A stretch of DNA of 64,000 bases from Phymatolithon calcareum (taxonomy: Eukaryota > Rhodophyta > Florideophyceae > Hapalidiales), in contig OZ345362.1 of NCBI GenBank assembly GCA_977006965.1, forward strand, positions 1,984,001-2,048,000, read 5' to 3'. Made by a program: the position numbers and the translations under genes. A model generated the notes under the pieces. That model ran no database searches, was not told where the DNA came from, and was given only the letters and a program-made list of their open reading frames with translations. This document shows positions 1-10,130 of this stretch, one piece after another. Position 1 is the stretch's first letter. Every line of letters starts with the position of its first letter.

Positions 1-137
1 CCGTTAAAAAAAGAAAAAATGAATCCAATCCGAATCCGTTTTCCAAAATGTCGTGAGTAATCCTTCCTGATTTCCAAAATTTCTTAGTAAAACTACGGAT
101 TATGCGGTTCGGTCCGACCCCTAGTTGCGTATCTACA

Positions 138-214
138 TATTGGATATCGAAAACACTGTTCTGAGGACCGATCATCGGCCCTCAGAGCAGTGTTTTTACG
201 CCGCTGATCCAATA
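138..214. repeat. Long near-perfect palindrome
   Basis: Positions 150-172 and 174-196 are reverse complements around a single central base (173). The arms are 23 bp with two imperfect pairs (159/187 a T-G wobble, 167/179 a mismatch). A further 8-bp pair, 138-145 with 207-214, extends it after a small bulge. It could form a cruciform or a long RNA hairpin. No coding content was seen, and the rest of 1-354 holds nothing else I recognise. Confidence 0.8.
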
Positions 215-354
215 GTGCTTCCCAAGTAGCGTACTGTGCCACATTGGCTTTTGGGAACAAGGTCCCCTAATCCAGTACTTGCAAGGCGAGAGCCAAAGAG
301 TGAGCGAAATATTTAATTTTTTTAAAAAAAAGTAGGATTGAATAGATGAGCATT

Positions 355-503
355 ATTACGTCACAAGTAAAACGCAAGTACCAATCAATAAAGCAAAATC
401 GACGATAAAGTAGATAAGTTAGAAAGGTGCCAACTTGGCTTCAATTGGGACACACTGTACCTTTTCAATAAAATCCACTTAATTACGATTACGTCACAAG
501 TAA
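355..503 (+). mobile_element. 5'-truncated retroposon with 16-bp target duplication
   Basis: The 16-mer ATTACGTCACAAGTAA stands at 355-370 and again at 488-503 and brackets a 117-bp insert (371-487). The insert's last 75 bases match repeats at 23,517-23,597 (same strand) and 35,038-35,110 (opposite strand), and all three end with a CAATAAA-type signal followed by a CTTAATTACG-like tail. Long target duplications plus a shared 3' end with variable 5' ends are typical of target-primed reverse transcription. The driving LINE is not identifiable from so short a piece. Confidence 0.8.
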
Positions 504-616
504 TGCATTGTTAGGGTATACAGATTCATTGTTTCGTTGGAGCACAGTATACAGAAGAACCATTTGTCCCACCCTTCTCAACATGTTCGCTCCACTAAGT
601 TAGTCGCACTAACGTG

Positions 617-2274
617 ATGCATGCTTTCCAGCTTTCGGTGCTCGTGTTCCTGCTCCATCTTATTTCTGATGCAGCAGAGGCACAGAATAGCAGTTTCCCT
701 AAGAGCAAGAACCGATGCCTCAGCCGAATTCGCAGAGATTCGCTTAACTTCAAGCCCGGTCGTAGCATTCCCACATTCGTTTTCCTGTCCGAGCCACCGG
801 TACGGTTATAACTTTTTGCACATGTAACGTGGTCCCATTCATGTCACTAACACGTTGTCTATTTCGGTTGCAGTTCGTTGTCCTGGATCCGAAAATGACA
901 TCTGAGAACGATGTCAAGTTGTTCCGTTGCAAGGAAAGGAAGACGGTCTTTCCTCTTTTGCACGGCATTTTTTTCGACATAGTTGACGATTTGCAACTTG
1001 ATGACGCCTACTGCGTCTTCGGCGGTCCCAGCTGTACATTCACAGAAATGGTGGAATTCGTTGCCCAAGAAAAACATCATCAGCTCATCGCCGGTGGACG
1101 CGTTTACAATTTACCGCAACGGATAACAAATCGCACTCGCCCATCCACTCCTGTCACCGGCACGAAGGTCATCCTCATAGGGCGTCGAGACAGCGGTACT
1201 ATCTTAGCTGAAGCATACAAGGCAATTTTGAAGCCTTTCCAGCTTAAGACTTGGATGATGTTAATTGGCGTCGTCATATTTTACGTCGTCGTTCGCTTTC
1301 TACTCGCAATTTGTTTTGCAAGCTCCAGAACTGCGCAGAGCATCGCTAGACATCTTCTTGGAGATTTCGAGCAAGACGAAGAAGCCCCGTCTGACAATCG
1401 GCGAAAAAATCGTGAATATATTCGTCTGCTTAACAAGTGCGCAGTTCGATGTTGGGATCTCGGCTTTGCTGCTTTTTTTGTTATCACTATTTTGTTTTAT
1501 GAGATTTCTGTGGTTAACTTTGTGTTTGCGAAGAAGACCGAAGCCATACAACGGCCTCTCTCTGCGCTTAGCCCAAGGGAACTAAACGAGTACGTCATCA
1601 TACAAGGAGGAGGGACGGAAATCATTTGGCGCAACTATGTCGATCCTGGAAAGAAATACGAACATACCGCTCCGCCTTGGCACTGGTGTAAAGGAGATGA
1701 GGACTGGTATGTATCTAGCGTCCATACCATAGTGGGAAACACTATTGCATTTCTAACAAGATGCTTGTGTACCTTGGTTTCAGCTTCGACAAAATTCTCA
1801 ATGACACTCATCCCGCAAAGTTAGCCGTGTCAACTGAGGTATGTTGTGCCGTTCCCATATCTTTTACTTTTCTGATCTCGCGGAACTCTGATCAATACCA
1901 CTAACTTGTTGAATGCTCGAAATCTACAGTCTGTTGCTCGATATCTCCTGCGACAACGAGGTGCATGCGATAAGATGACCGTTTACGAAACAGCAAAACC
2001 ATTGCACACTATCGCTTCAAGCTGGTTTTATGGACCTAACATCCGTCCTAACACTCAAGTTCAGATTGACAGAGAAATTCTGAGGCTTCGGTTTGAAGGA
2101 GAGATTCGAAAGCTTGTAGATGAAGCCAATACAGTTCCGCTAAACTGCGGCACGCCATCGACTAACATCCCGCTGGAAATTTTAGGCTGGACGTTACTTA
2201 CGGCCATGGGCGGATGTATGCTGTTTGTGCTCACAGCCGTAATAGCAGCATTGATAATACGTCGGCGTGAGTAA
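617..2274 (+). CDS. Ionotropic-glutamate-receptor-like membrane protein (4 exons)
   Basis: Four exons, 617-799, 874-1706, 1784-1838 and 1930-2274, join in frame to 471 residues. The introns (74, 77 and 91 bp) have GTACGG, GTATGT and GTATGT donors, CTAAC branch sites and CAG acceptors. Residues 1-22 look like a signal peptide. An extracellular domain of about 165 residues is followed by membrane segments at about 188-210 and 256-280, a second extracellular stretch (281-440) and a final membrane segment (about 442-468) ending in RRRE. This order (S1, M1, M3, S2, M4), and the text around FYEISVVNFVF, recalls ionotropic glutamate receptors. The M1-M3 linker is highly charged and shows no hydrophobic re-entrant pore loop, so channel activity is doubtful. 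ATG 617 is the first methionine; the base triplet before it is GTG. The splice model is well supported; the family call is inference from topology. Confidence 0.6.
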
Positions 2275-2915
2275 TAGTTGTTTGTTTTCTAGACAAAACT
2301 GATGTTTCACAACGCCCTCTTTGGGTTTCTATCCAGACATCAGGGCTCTGCCATAATGGGTGGAAACATGGAGATATTTATTCTCGCACATTGCAACTGT
2401 TAAGCACGGTTGCGGTGCAACACTAGACTACGAAAGTCTTCTACTAGGACGATTGGTTTTTGTCAACATCTCGCTACTGTAATCGCGATGCGATGTCCTA
2501 CGAAACTGACCTGGCGCACCAAGTCGCCAGGACACATACTCAATCATGCTATTAAAACGTAACTACCGAGCTTGCACAAATTCTGGAATCATCTTGACTG
2601 GAGATTTGATGTAGTTGATATAGGAATCTGGAGCGCGAATGGAAGATATATGCAGCAGGAAGCATGAACTCGAACTCACCAATACGATGATCTTGCGCCA
2701 CCCATCGAAGAGCTCCAGTGTCATTCAGCTCTGATGCCACGGACATCTAAGGGAAAATCCAAGCCGTTGTGGTCGCCCTGGAGAGACCGACTCGAGTCAG
2801 AATAATCTCGACCCAATTTCTGAAAGCTCAAAGGAATCTGATAGCCGAATAAAATCCACAAAACAAGCCTTGTCGCCTTCTCCTTTAACCGCTTGAATCG
2901 ATTTCGATTGGCAGA
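2275..2915. other. Intergenic, nothing recognised
   Basis: This is downstream DNA of the receptor-like gene. Only short reading frames without initiation context or recognisable motifs are present. A GTGAGT at the very end of the last exon could pair with TTTCTAG at about 2293, but the resulting intron of under 30 bp is too short to believe. Confidence 0.5.
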
Positions 2916-3027
2916 TCGAAGCATAATTGATGATGATGCTGATTGCTTTATTCCCCTAAGAGGCCAGCACGTCTAGAAGGCCTCATTCCACTTGCTGAAG
3001 TCGGAGGCGGTTGTTCGAAGCATAATT
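2916..3027 (-). mobile_element. 86-bp retroposon tail with 13-bp target duplication
   Basis: TCGAAGCATAATT occurs at 2916-2928 and 3015-3027. Between them lies an 86-bp insert whose minus strand reads GGGGAATAAAGCAATC and then a (CAT)n tail. The insert is a diverged copy of the 3' end of the 211-bp element at 45,802-46,012. It is a severely 5'-truncated non-LTR insertion with a microsatellite-like tail. It has no coding capacity of its own; the matching frame is broken by an early stop. Confidence 0.85.
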
Positions 3028-3892
3028 AATTTTGGAGTCAGTGGAGCTGTCAAGTGCACTGGGAGATAACGTTCTAGCCCGATGCACATTGGTACAATTG
3101 ACTCAGCTGCTAAGGTGAACAGTACAAAGAAAACGAATGTCGATCTTCTTTTCCAAAGCAGTCAAACTTCCACAGGGAGCAGTTTTGATGTATTTCGAGA
3201 AGTAGGATGTGAGATTCCATCGCTGGGCAAGTTTCAAGCCATTGGGGTGGATATTCGTAGGGTGGATGTTGCCGCTGGGCCTGTTGTTGAGTGTCTCAAG
3301 TCTGTTTGAGACCTCCATCCGACAACACCGTAATCGCTGCAAAACAAGAAGCTCACATGGCTTCGCCAATCTTGTGCCATGCATACCTTGCTCATCATGA
3401 GCCATATGCTCAGACATCTGGTTCCGTAGTCTGTTTTCAGGAGAAGGCACTAAAAAGTAAACAAAGTGAGCATCCAGACCATGTTCAAGGTTCAACTTCC
3501 GTCCAGTCAACACCTAATGCGAATTTCGGTTCAGGAACGGAATTGCCTTGTCTAAAATTCTGCCCGAGGGGTAAGAACCTTAATGATTAAAATCTTTTTC
3601 GGTTGGTTATCATGACCAGGTCGCCGTCGAAGACCAATTTTTCTTGGCGGGCGGCCGACGTACATGTCGTGGTGAAACCACGTGAACTTTCCTCAGGAAT
3701 AATCTGGATGGTCTAAATTATTTGAAGTGAGACCATTTGTGCAAGTAGATCATGATAGAACGATACCAGAGGTACCTCTTCTTTTCCTGATATAAAGGCA
3801 GCAGCATCTGCACGAGTCCCCTTTTTCGATGACGCCCCCTAAAGTCGTTTGCAACAAGACGTTGAGCTGAGTATATATGACAGTTGAACGCC
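3028..3892. other. Intergenic, nothing recognised
   Basis: Overlapping short frames exist on both strands (for example 3,103-3,513 minus), but none has a recognisable domain, signal peptide or supporting splice structure. The last part is upstream DNA of the zinc-finger gene. Confidence 0.4.
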
Positions 3893-4489
3893 ATGGTCGC
3901 TGTCCCGACTATCAGAAAGAAAAAGCTCCCTTGTGCGTTCGACAAGTGTAGGAAGTACGTTTTTTCACTTCTGACCTGGTGCTTCTCAATGCTATTTGCC
4001 TACTAACTCAGTAAAACACTCCATTGTGCTTTAATACTCTTCGTCGAATGCAGGCTCTCGAAGACTAAAGGTGAGCTTCCGCTTTCCTCTCAGGGGGCTC
4101 CTCTGCCGATGAAGCCGTGTGCTAACACATTTCCTGGTATGAGGGTGTTGCAGATGCTCTTCGCAAACATTATAACACCAAGCATATTGGTCAAGAGATA
4201 CCAGGAGACCCGAATGCACCGCGATGTTACATCTGTCTGAGAACTTACACGTACCAGACTGGTTTGAACCGCCATATCACCCTTAAGCACGTAAGTTTAC
4301 AAGGACACTCGCCGCCTACTTCTCATGTCCGCCTCGTACTAATACATTGGCAATCTACATGCATTTCGAATTCGTGCACAGAAAACCCCAATTATCTCAG
4401 CAAATGGATCGTCTGTTCAAAAAGAAGACCATCGTGCATCTTCCGCTGATACCGTGGTGTCTGCGAACCAATCTGGTTACCAGGAATAA
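3893..4489 (+). CDS. Small two-finger C2H2 zinc-finger protein (4 exons)
   Basis: Exons 3893-3954, 4054-4070, 4154-4290 and 4382-4489 give 107 residues. The splices rebuild a first finger, C-x4-C-x12-H-x4-H, across a 17-base micro-exon, and a second, C-x2-C-x12-H-x4-H, lies wholly in exon 3 (CYIC to ITLKH). Introns are 99, 83 and 91 bp. Intron 1 contains an exact TACTAAC; the nearest AG is only five bases after the branch A, so the AG at 4052-4053 is used. Phases 2, 1 and 0 agree. A nucleic-acid-binding role is the usual one for such fingers; the target is unknown. The last exon is least certain: acceptors at 4381 and near 4400 both lead to open frames, and a further splice near 4,515 is possible, so the C-terminus may differ. 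Confidence 0.6.
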
Positions 4490-4963
4490 CGCTACTGCCG
4501 TTTTCTCCTTTTGCAGCCAGTGCAATAGCTGTCCAAGATATTTAGATCCTACATTGTTCACCTGCCTGCCCGCTTGCGGTGCACATTGGACCTTCGCTGA
4601 AGTTTAGGTAATGCTTGCTCTCTCTTCTCTGTACTTCTTGGGACTGGACTCGTTCCGGAAACATTCATATCACAAATTTCTCTCTCTGCCAGGACATCTC
4701 TGGACTTTCCCGTCTCCTGCTTGCACCTCCTATCCATCATTTCGGTGCGGAAGGCCTATTGAAAAGCTTTCTATGCGCAGTAGCTATTACAACTCCTAAT
4801 GCACTATTAATAAAATAAGCATGCTCATTGTGTCGAGTATTGTAGTTTTCTTTGCCACACTTCTGTCCTCACCGCACAATCTTCATTTCCCGAAAAGAGA
4901 AACCCTGCCCCTTGAGGGACACATGTAAAATTCAATTAAATTTATGTTGATTAATTATCCATT
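4490..4963. other. Intergenic, upstream of the NAT10-like gene
   Basis: Short frames only. A pyrimidine-rich acceptor-like TTTTGCAG near 4,515 may belong to an alternative last exon of the zinc-finger gene. The final 60 bases before the next ATG are AT-rich. Confidence 0.4.
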
Positions 4964-7900
4964 ATGATAACGGCGGATGATCCCAGCACGGACGACGCTC
5001 ATCCTCATCGGATCAAGGTCACCGGCGGCGCTAATAGGAACCAGCGCCCGAAACAACGTAAGGCACGTTTGCCTTCAGGTCAGAACATGAAGAAGAAGGT
5101 AGACCCGCGCATTCGCCAACTGCTTGAAAATGGCGTGCAAAGTAACCACCGGTCGCTGCTACTCTTGGTCGGCGATAAGGGCCGTGACCAGATTGTCAAC
5201 CTCCATTATATGCTTGCGAAAATGACAGTACAAGCCCGCCCTAGCGTGCTGTGGTGCTACAAGAAGGAGCTGGGATTCTCATCCAACAAGAAGAAGCGCA
5301 TGAAAATGATTAAGAAGCGTGTCAAACAAGGTTTGGTCGACCCGAATAAGGACGACCCTTTTGAACTTTTTATTTCATCCACCACAATTCGCTTTGCGTA
5401 CTACTCCGAGTCTCAAAAGATTCTTGGTAACACATACGGCATGTGCGTACTCCAGGACTTTGAAGCTCTCACTCCGAACCTTCTCGCGCGAACAATGGAA
5501 ACTGTTTCTGGTGGCGGCCTCATCGTCCTGCTTATTAACACCATGTCCTCGCTGCGTCAACTGTACTCACTCACCATGGACGCGCATGCCCGACTGCGTA
5601 CTGAGGCCCACCATAAGGTCGTTGGCCGATTCAATGAACGATTTCTGCTCTCATTGTCTGACTGTCCGGCGGCGCTGGTTGCAGACGATGAACTTAACGT
5701 GCTTCCAATATCGACGCACGCCAACGCTCTCACTGGTTCGAAATCTGGAAATACCTACCGCACCGTTAGTACGGCAGAGTCGCCGGAACTTGTTCAACTT
5801 CGTGAGTCGCTCAGCGACACACAGCCCATCGGTCCCCTTGTGGCGAAAGCGAAAACTCTTGACCAGGCCAACGCTTTGCTGCGTTTCGAAGAGGCCATTT
5901 CAGAGAAAACTCTGCGCAGCACGGTTGCGCTCACTGCATCACGCGGACGCGGGAAGTCTGCTGCTCTCGGCCTCGCTGTTGCCGCCGCTGTTGCACACAA
6001 TTATTCCAACATATTTGTCACGTCACCGTCACCGGAAAATTTGCGCACATTCTTCGCCTTTTTGTTCGTCGGTTTTGACGCCCTGGACTATCAGGAACAC
6101 ACTGATTACGAAATTATTCAAAGCACACATCCGTCAATGAACAAGGCTATTGTCCGCGTCAACATCTTCCGAAGCCATCGCCAGACTGTTCAGTATATTG
6201 CTCCAACAGATGCGTCCAATTATCTCTCTCAAGCCGAGCTGCTTGTCATTGATGAGGCCGCTGCAATTCCCCTCCCGATTGTACAGTCCATGTTGGGACC
6301 GTACTTGGTATTTCTTTGCAGCACCATCACCGGGTACGAAGGAACTGGACGAAGTCTATCGCTGAAACTCATCAACCAACTACGGCAGAATAGTGCCCCC
6401 GGCAGAAATGCAAATGACATGCAAGGCAGAGCGGATTCAGGCAGCAGACGTGGGCGCGTGTTTCGCGAGGTAACCATGTCCATTCCAATTCGTTACGGAC
6501 CGGAGGATCCTGTCGAAAAGTGGCTTTACGACTTGCTTTGTTTGGAAGCCGGTGGCGTGCGTCAGGCGCTAACCGCCGGAGCGCCGCATCCTAGCCAATG
6601 CGAATTATTTTTCGTCGAGCGAGACGCGTTGTTTTCGCGTCATCGCGCGTCGGAAGCATTTTTGCATCGCGTAATGGCGTTATTTGTCTCTTCGCATTAC
6701 AAGAATTCCCCGAATGATTTACAAATGCTTTCGGATGCCCCTGCTCATATGCTTTTTGTTCTTCTAGGACCGACCCGACCGGACACTGACAAGCTGCCTG
6801 ATGTTCTAGTTGCCATTCAGGTTTGTTTGGAAGGTCGTATTTCGTCTGCATCGGCAAAGTCGAGTTTATCACGTGGGCACCGAGCTTCTGGAGATCTTAT
6901 CCCTTGGACACTCAGCCAACAATTCCAGGATTCTGACTTTGCAACACTATCCGGCGCAAGAATAGTCCGAGTCGCAACGCATCCGGATGTGCAATCCATG
7001 GGCTATGGAACCCGAGCACTGCAACTTCTTTTGGAGCATTTTGCGAAACCCAGCAGCGTGAAACTTGCTGACGAAAGCGACGGGGAGGATGAAGCGGACG
7101 ACGGCGAAGAAGAAGCGGAGCCAACAGTAAATGGAAAAAAGAGTAATCTCCGGGAAGAAATCATCGGACCGCGCAAAAAGATTCCACCGCTCCTTCGGCG
7201 TCTTCATGAACGGACAGCCGAACAGCTGGACTACATGGGCGTGTCTTATGGGCTAACACAAGGGTTGTATAAGTTCTGGAGCCGATTAGGCTTTGTACCA
7301 TTGTACATGAGGCTAACTCCGAACGAATTGACCGGCGAACATACGTGTATTATGGTGACTACAAGCGTGTCTAGGGAGAATACAGACAATGCGAAGTGGC
7401 TCTCAGACTTCCATACCGATTTTCGAAGGCGATTTGTGCATCTTCTGGCGTACGAATTCCGTAAACTTCAGCCTGGACTGGCACTGTCCATTCTCGAACC
7501 CGGTGCGAATTTCTCCGGAAGCGCAGAGGAGAAGAGCGCTGAAAAATCTCTCGCGCAGATTAAGGAAATATTCTCGCCGTACGACTTACGGCGCCTGGAA
7601 TCTTACTCGAAAAACCTTGTCGATTACCATGTCGTCGTCGACATGCTCCCGAAGCTTGCTGAGATGTACACACTCCGAGGATTCGGTAGCAAAGAAGATT
7701 TGCATTTGTCACACGCACAAAGCGCCATTCTTATGGGGCTGGGCTTGCAGCATAAGTCTGTGGACGAGATGGAGAAAAGTCTAGACATTCAAGCGTCTCA
7801 GGTACTGGCACTCTTTAATAAGGTTGTTCGCAAGATCTCAACGTACATCCGGAAAATGGAGGAGAATTCGTTGGCGGCGGAAATCGGACCTGAGGATGCG

Positions 7901-8224
7901 GACGCGGCGGTGCAAGCGGCGTTGCCGATGGGGGCAGTGGAGAAAACTCTGGATGAAGATTTGGAGGATGGAATTGAAAAAGAAGATAGGAAAGCAGAAA
8001 GGGCGGAGAAGAAAGGTCTTGCCAAATACGCGATTAAGGGAGATGAAAAAGAGTGGGATGCTGCATTACCTGGTGGAGGTGTTGCGGATGGAGAAGATGC
8101 TCCTAACGTCATTAGTGTCAAGGTGACCAAGCGCAAGGTTGCAAAGGCGTCGAAGACAAAGAGTGCGGAGGTCGGCAACGGTGGGCTTCGAAAAAAGCGA
8201 CGTTTGTCGAAAAATGCACGATAG
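4964..8224 (+). CDS. NAT10: RNA cytidine acetyltransferase (NAT10/Kre33 family)
   Basis: Single-exon, 1086 residues, close to the usual length of eukaryotic NAT10/Kre33 (about 1,025-1,060). The family makes N4-acetylcytidine in 18S rRNA and, with an adaptor, in tRNA-Ser/Leu, using acetyl-CoA and ATP; it acts in the nucleolus during small-subunit assembly. Visible parts in order: the N-terminal TcmA/DUF1726-like region (from about residue 47), the Walker A segment ASRGRGKSAALG (about 324-333), the DEAA Walker B at about 430-433, the GNAT acetyl-CoA site around ATHPDVQSMGYGTRAL (about 668-685), the C-terminal tRNA-binding-like helical region, and a lysine-rich tail with KKRRLSKNAR that suits nucleolar targeting. 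An acidic insert (about 705-725) splits the GNAT part, as in relatives. ATG 4964 gives the conserved N-terminus. No break is seen. Confidence 0.97.
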   Translation: MITADDPSTDDAHPHRIKVTGGANRNQRPKQRKARLPSGQNMKKKVDPRIRQLLENGVQSNHRSLLLLVGDKGRDQIVNLHYMLAKMTVQARPSVLWCYKKELGFSSNKKKRMKMIKKRVKQGLVDPNKDDPFELFISSTTIRFAYYSESQKILGNTYGMCVLQDFEALTPNLLARTMETVSGGGLIVLLINTMSSLRQLYSLTMDAHARLRTEAHHKVVGRFNERFLLSLSDCPAALVADDELNVLPISTHANALTGSKSGNTYRTVSTAESPELVQLRESLSDTQPIGPLVAKAKTLDQANALLRFEEAISEKTLRSTVALTASRGRGKSAALGLAVAAAVAHNYSNIFVTSPSPENLRTFFAFLFVGFDALDYQEHTDYEIIQSTHPSMNKAIVRVNIFRSHRQTVQYIAPTDASNYLSQAELLVIDEAAAIPLPIVQSMLGPYLVFLCSTITGYEGTGRSLSLKLINQLRQNSAPGRNANDMQGRADSGSRRGRVFREVTMSIPIRYGPEDPVEKWLYDLLCLEAGGVRQALTAGAPHPSQCELFFVERDALFSRHRASEAFLHRVMALFVSSHYKNSPNDLQMLSDAPAHMLFVLLGPTRPDTDKLPDVLVAIQVCLEGRISSASAKSSLSRGHRASGDLIPWTLSQQFQDSDFATLSGARIVRVATHPDVQSMGYGTRALQLLLEHFAKPSSVKLADESDGEDEADDGEEEAEPTVNGKKSNLREEIIGPRKKIPPLLRRLHERTAEQLDYMGVSYGLTQGLYKFWSRLGFVPLYMRLTPNELTGEHTCIMVTTSVSRENTDNAKWLSDFHTDFRRRFVHLLAYEFRKLQPGLALSILEPGANFSGSAEEKSAEKSLAQIKEIFSPYDLRRLESYSKNLVDYHVVVDMLPKLAEMYTLRGFGSKEDLHLSHAQSAILMGLGLQHKSVDEMEKSLDIQASQVLALFNKVVRKISTYIRKMEENSLAAEIGPEDADAAVQAALPMGAVEKTLDEDLEDGIEKEDRKAERAEKKGLAKYAIKGDEKEWDAALPGGGVADGEDAPNVISVKVTKRKVAKASKTKSAEVGNGGLRKKRRLSKNAR

Positions 8225-9069
8225 AAATTCATTAAATTTTTTGAGTTGTAATGCCAAGTTTGCATGATGAATCTTTTCGCACCCTGTCTGGGCGCGGTTT
8301 CGCATTTCCAGACTAGAAATTCGTCGAGGCGATGGGTAAACGTTGGACGAGTGGATGAAGCAAAGCTGAAGAGCTATCTGAGACGGGCCGTTGCTCTAGA
8401 TGGAGCATGCGCCGCTCACTGGAGTTGATTGTTTTTCACTAGTGCTTTTTCATCGGGGACATATAGAATTGGTAAGCGCAGAACTGAATAATTGGAGGTT
8501 GGAAAATGTGGTACTGCAACGAAGCTTTGACAATCCATTTTCTCAAGATGTCAAGAAGATCGAAAATTAGCGGCAATGAACAAGCCTATGGGAGGTAATC
8601 GATCTTTAAGTTACTGGAACAGGCAAGAGCAGAGGAACTCATAATGGAATAGTTGATTTGGAATGCTTACGAAGTCCAATATCTGATTGTTGTACTGATA
8701 AGTGCTCAAATTCGAAAAACTTGTGTCATTCTCACAGCTCTGAAAATAAAGAAATGCTCTTCGAATTGTTTAGCACATATAGTATATACAGCTACAGTAC
8801 CTATAACTTATGTGAAGTATGTCGGAAAACATGCCCTGTAGAAAGCCAAATGGAGGAAGCAGTCGTGTTGCAGGAAACAAATAGTCAAACCCGGATAAGA
8901 AGTTAGTGTCCTTTCCTGGGCTGCGATGAGTGCGACAGATGATCCCTCCATCAGCGCGCGTGAATGCGCAAGTTATAAATTCGGACAACGTGGGTCGTTT
9001 GCTCGTTACATAAGCAGCTCTACTGTAGTGCCACGACATTGAGCGGTGGCTGGGTGCATCGGCGAGTGG
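8225..9069. other. Intergenic; only a short repeat
   Basis: No gene recognised. A segment at 8,594-8,646 is about 83% identical over its first 36 bases to 23,893-23,945. The minus-strand DNA next to 9,070 was checked in three frames for a continuation of the neighbouring secreted-protein gene, and none of the family's cysteine motifs was found. Confidence 0.5.
8594..8646 (+). repeat. Short dispersed repeat (mate at 23,893)
   Basis: GATCTTTAAGTTACTGGAAC here corresponds to GATCTTTTAGTTACTGCAAC in the copy at 23,893-23,945. The matching part is only about 50 bp and becomes ragged on both sides. It is probably a piece of an old interspersed element of unknown kind. Confidence 0.5.
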
Positions 9070-9324
9070 TTACACGGGGCTTGGGAGAAGAATGAGTGGC
9101 GAGGGAGTGGGCATCTCCGATATGTCCGGGCTTGGCTCTGTGGACTCCATTGGTGCAGGCGATGGTGCGGTCGGGTCGGGGGATGCAAATTCTGGCGACA
9201 TACTCGGCTCTGGTGAAGCATCGACTGGCGCGGCACTGGGCTCGATCACCTGTCGTTCGACGGACAGTGCGTGAATGACGGCGACTAGGAGGACGAGAAC
9301 GACAAGATGGATCAAGGCAGTCAT
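9070..9324 (-). CDS. Truncated secreted Pro/Ser/Glu-rich protein
   Basis: 84 residues from ATG 9324. Residues 1-20 (MTALIHLVVLVLLVAVIHAL) form a clear signal peptide, followed by a linker built of repeated SPEPS, SPAP and EPSP units. The layout and the phrase VDASPEPS match the 288-residue protein at 49,960-50,826, and the signal peptide plus linker match the 190-residue protein at 48,466. Both of those end in a cysteine-rich domain that is absent here; the frame stops with TAA at 9,070. The gene may be a decayed paralogue, or a spliced one whose last exon I could not find. A bare secreted linker peptide is also possible. Confidence 0.45.
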   Translation of the reverse strand: MTALIHLVVLVLLVAVIHALSVERQVIEPSAAPVDASPEPSMSPEFASPDPTAPSPAPMESTEPSPDISEMPTPSPLILLPSPV

Positions 9325-10084
9325 GTTTGAAGAAAGTGTATCGGAGATGGTGCGAGATGATGCAAAGTAGTACGGTTTATGTATAGTAGATGAGGAAATT
9401 GTAAGCAGTGGGCACGTGAGAAACCAGTGAGCATAGCAAAGGTGATCAATTTCCATGGCGCAGAAGTCTAGAGTACAGTACAACAGTGGTAGACAACAGA
9501 GTTCTTCTAAGGATCGAATGTCCTTACAGTCGGGGTGGACCTAGGCACATTTTTGTCGGTAGTGTGGTGAATTTAGTGGTCGATGAGAGACGGTTCACAG
9601 CAAAAATAGGTCGATGTCGTGCTGGCGGGGATTAGGGAAGAAGACTGTAATGACACTCGCTGTGCACTCACATACACAGACATGATTGGTGTGCGCTGGC
9701 CGATTTTAGCCAGTTGAGTTATCTCGCACGGAATGGGCGGACAGAGCGATCAGAGGCGGGGATGGTAGTCTGAGAATTGTGTGAGCGTACAGTAGCTCGG
9801 ACCACGGTAAACTACGCGTAGGAAGAGCGATAGAAAAACAGATCATTTGCTCTCTATTGTTGATGAAGTAATTGCACTCGAATCAGAATTATCACGACGA
9901 TGATTCATCTGGTTGCGCCAGAGAACAATGCACATATCTTTATCGAGGATGATGAAGCATCATGATTCCATAGTCAATTGCATGATTAAATTGAATATGG
10001 GTGCAAGCATCGCACAAGAACAATTTCAAGGATATTTTCAGTGACCACAGTGCGTTAGCCTAAGGAATGGTGCGAAAAGTGCAC
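9325..10084. other. Intergenic, nothing recognised
   Basis: Upstream DNA of the truncated secreted gene. No frame with a recognisable motif was found on either strand. Confidence 0.4.
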
Positions 10085-10130
10085 CTGTTTGTCCAACATG
10101 ATGGTTTCGGGGCTTTTTAAAATAAATCAT
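10085..10130 (+). repeat. LINE 3'-end remnant
   Basis: The phrase GGGGCTTTTTAAAATAAATC followed by ATC units is the same kind of ending seen at 12,829, 15,078 and, on the other strand, 42,680 and 13,575. Only this tail is recognisable; the body upstream is lost or too diverged. It is probably a truncated insertion of the 42.7-kb LINE family or a relative. Confidence 0.5.

Noticed and set aside
2262-2293. Possible fourth intron at the end of the receptor-like gene
   Set aside because: GTGAGT and TTTCTAG are present, but the intron would be under 30 bp, far below the 74-99 bp seen elsewhere.
5319-6140. 273-codon plus-strand frame inside the NAT10-like gene
   Set aside because: It overlaps the conserved acetyltransferase in another frame and its serine/arginine/leucine-rich translation has no domain; it is a shadow.
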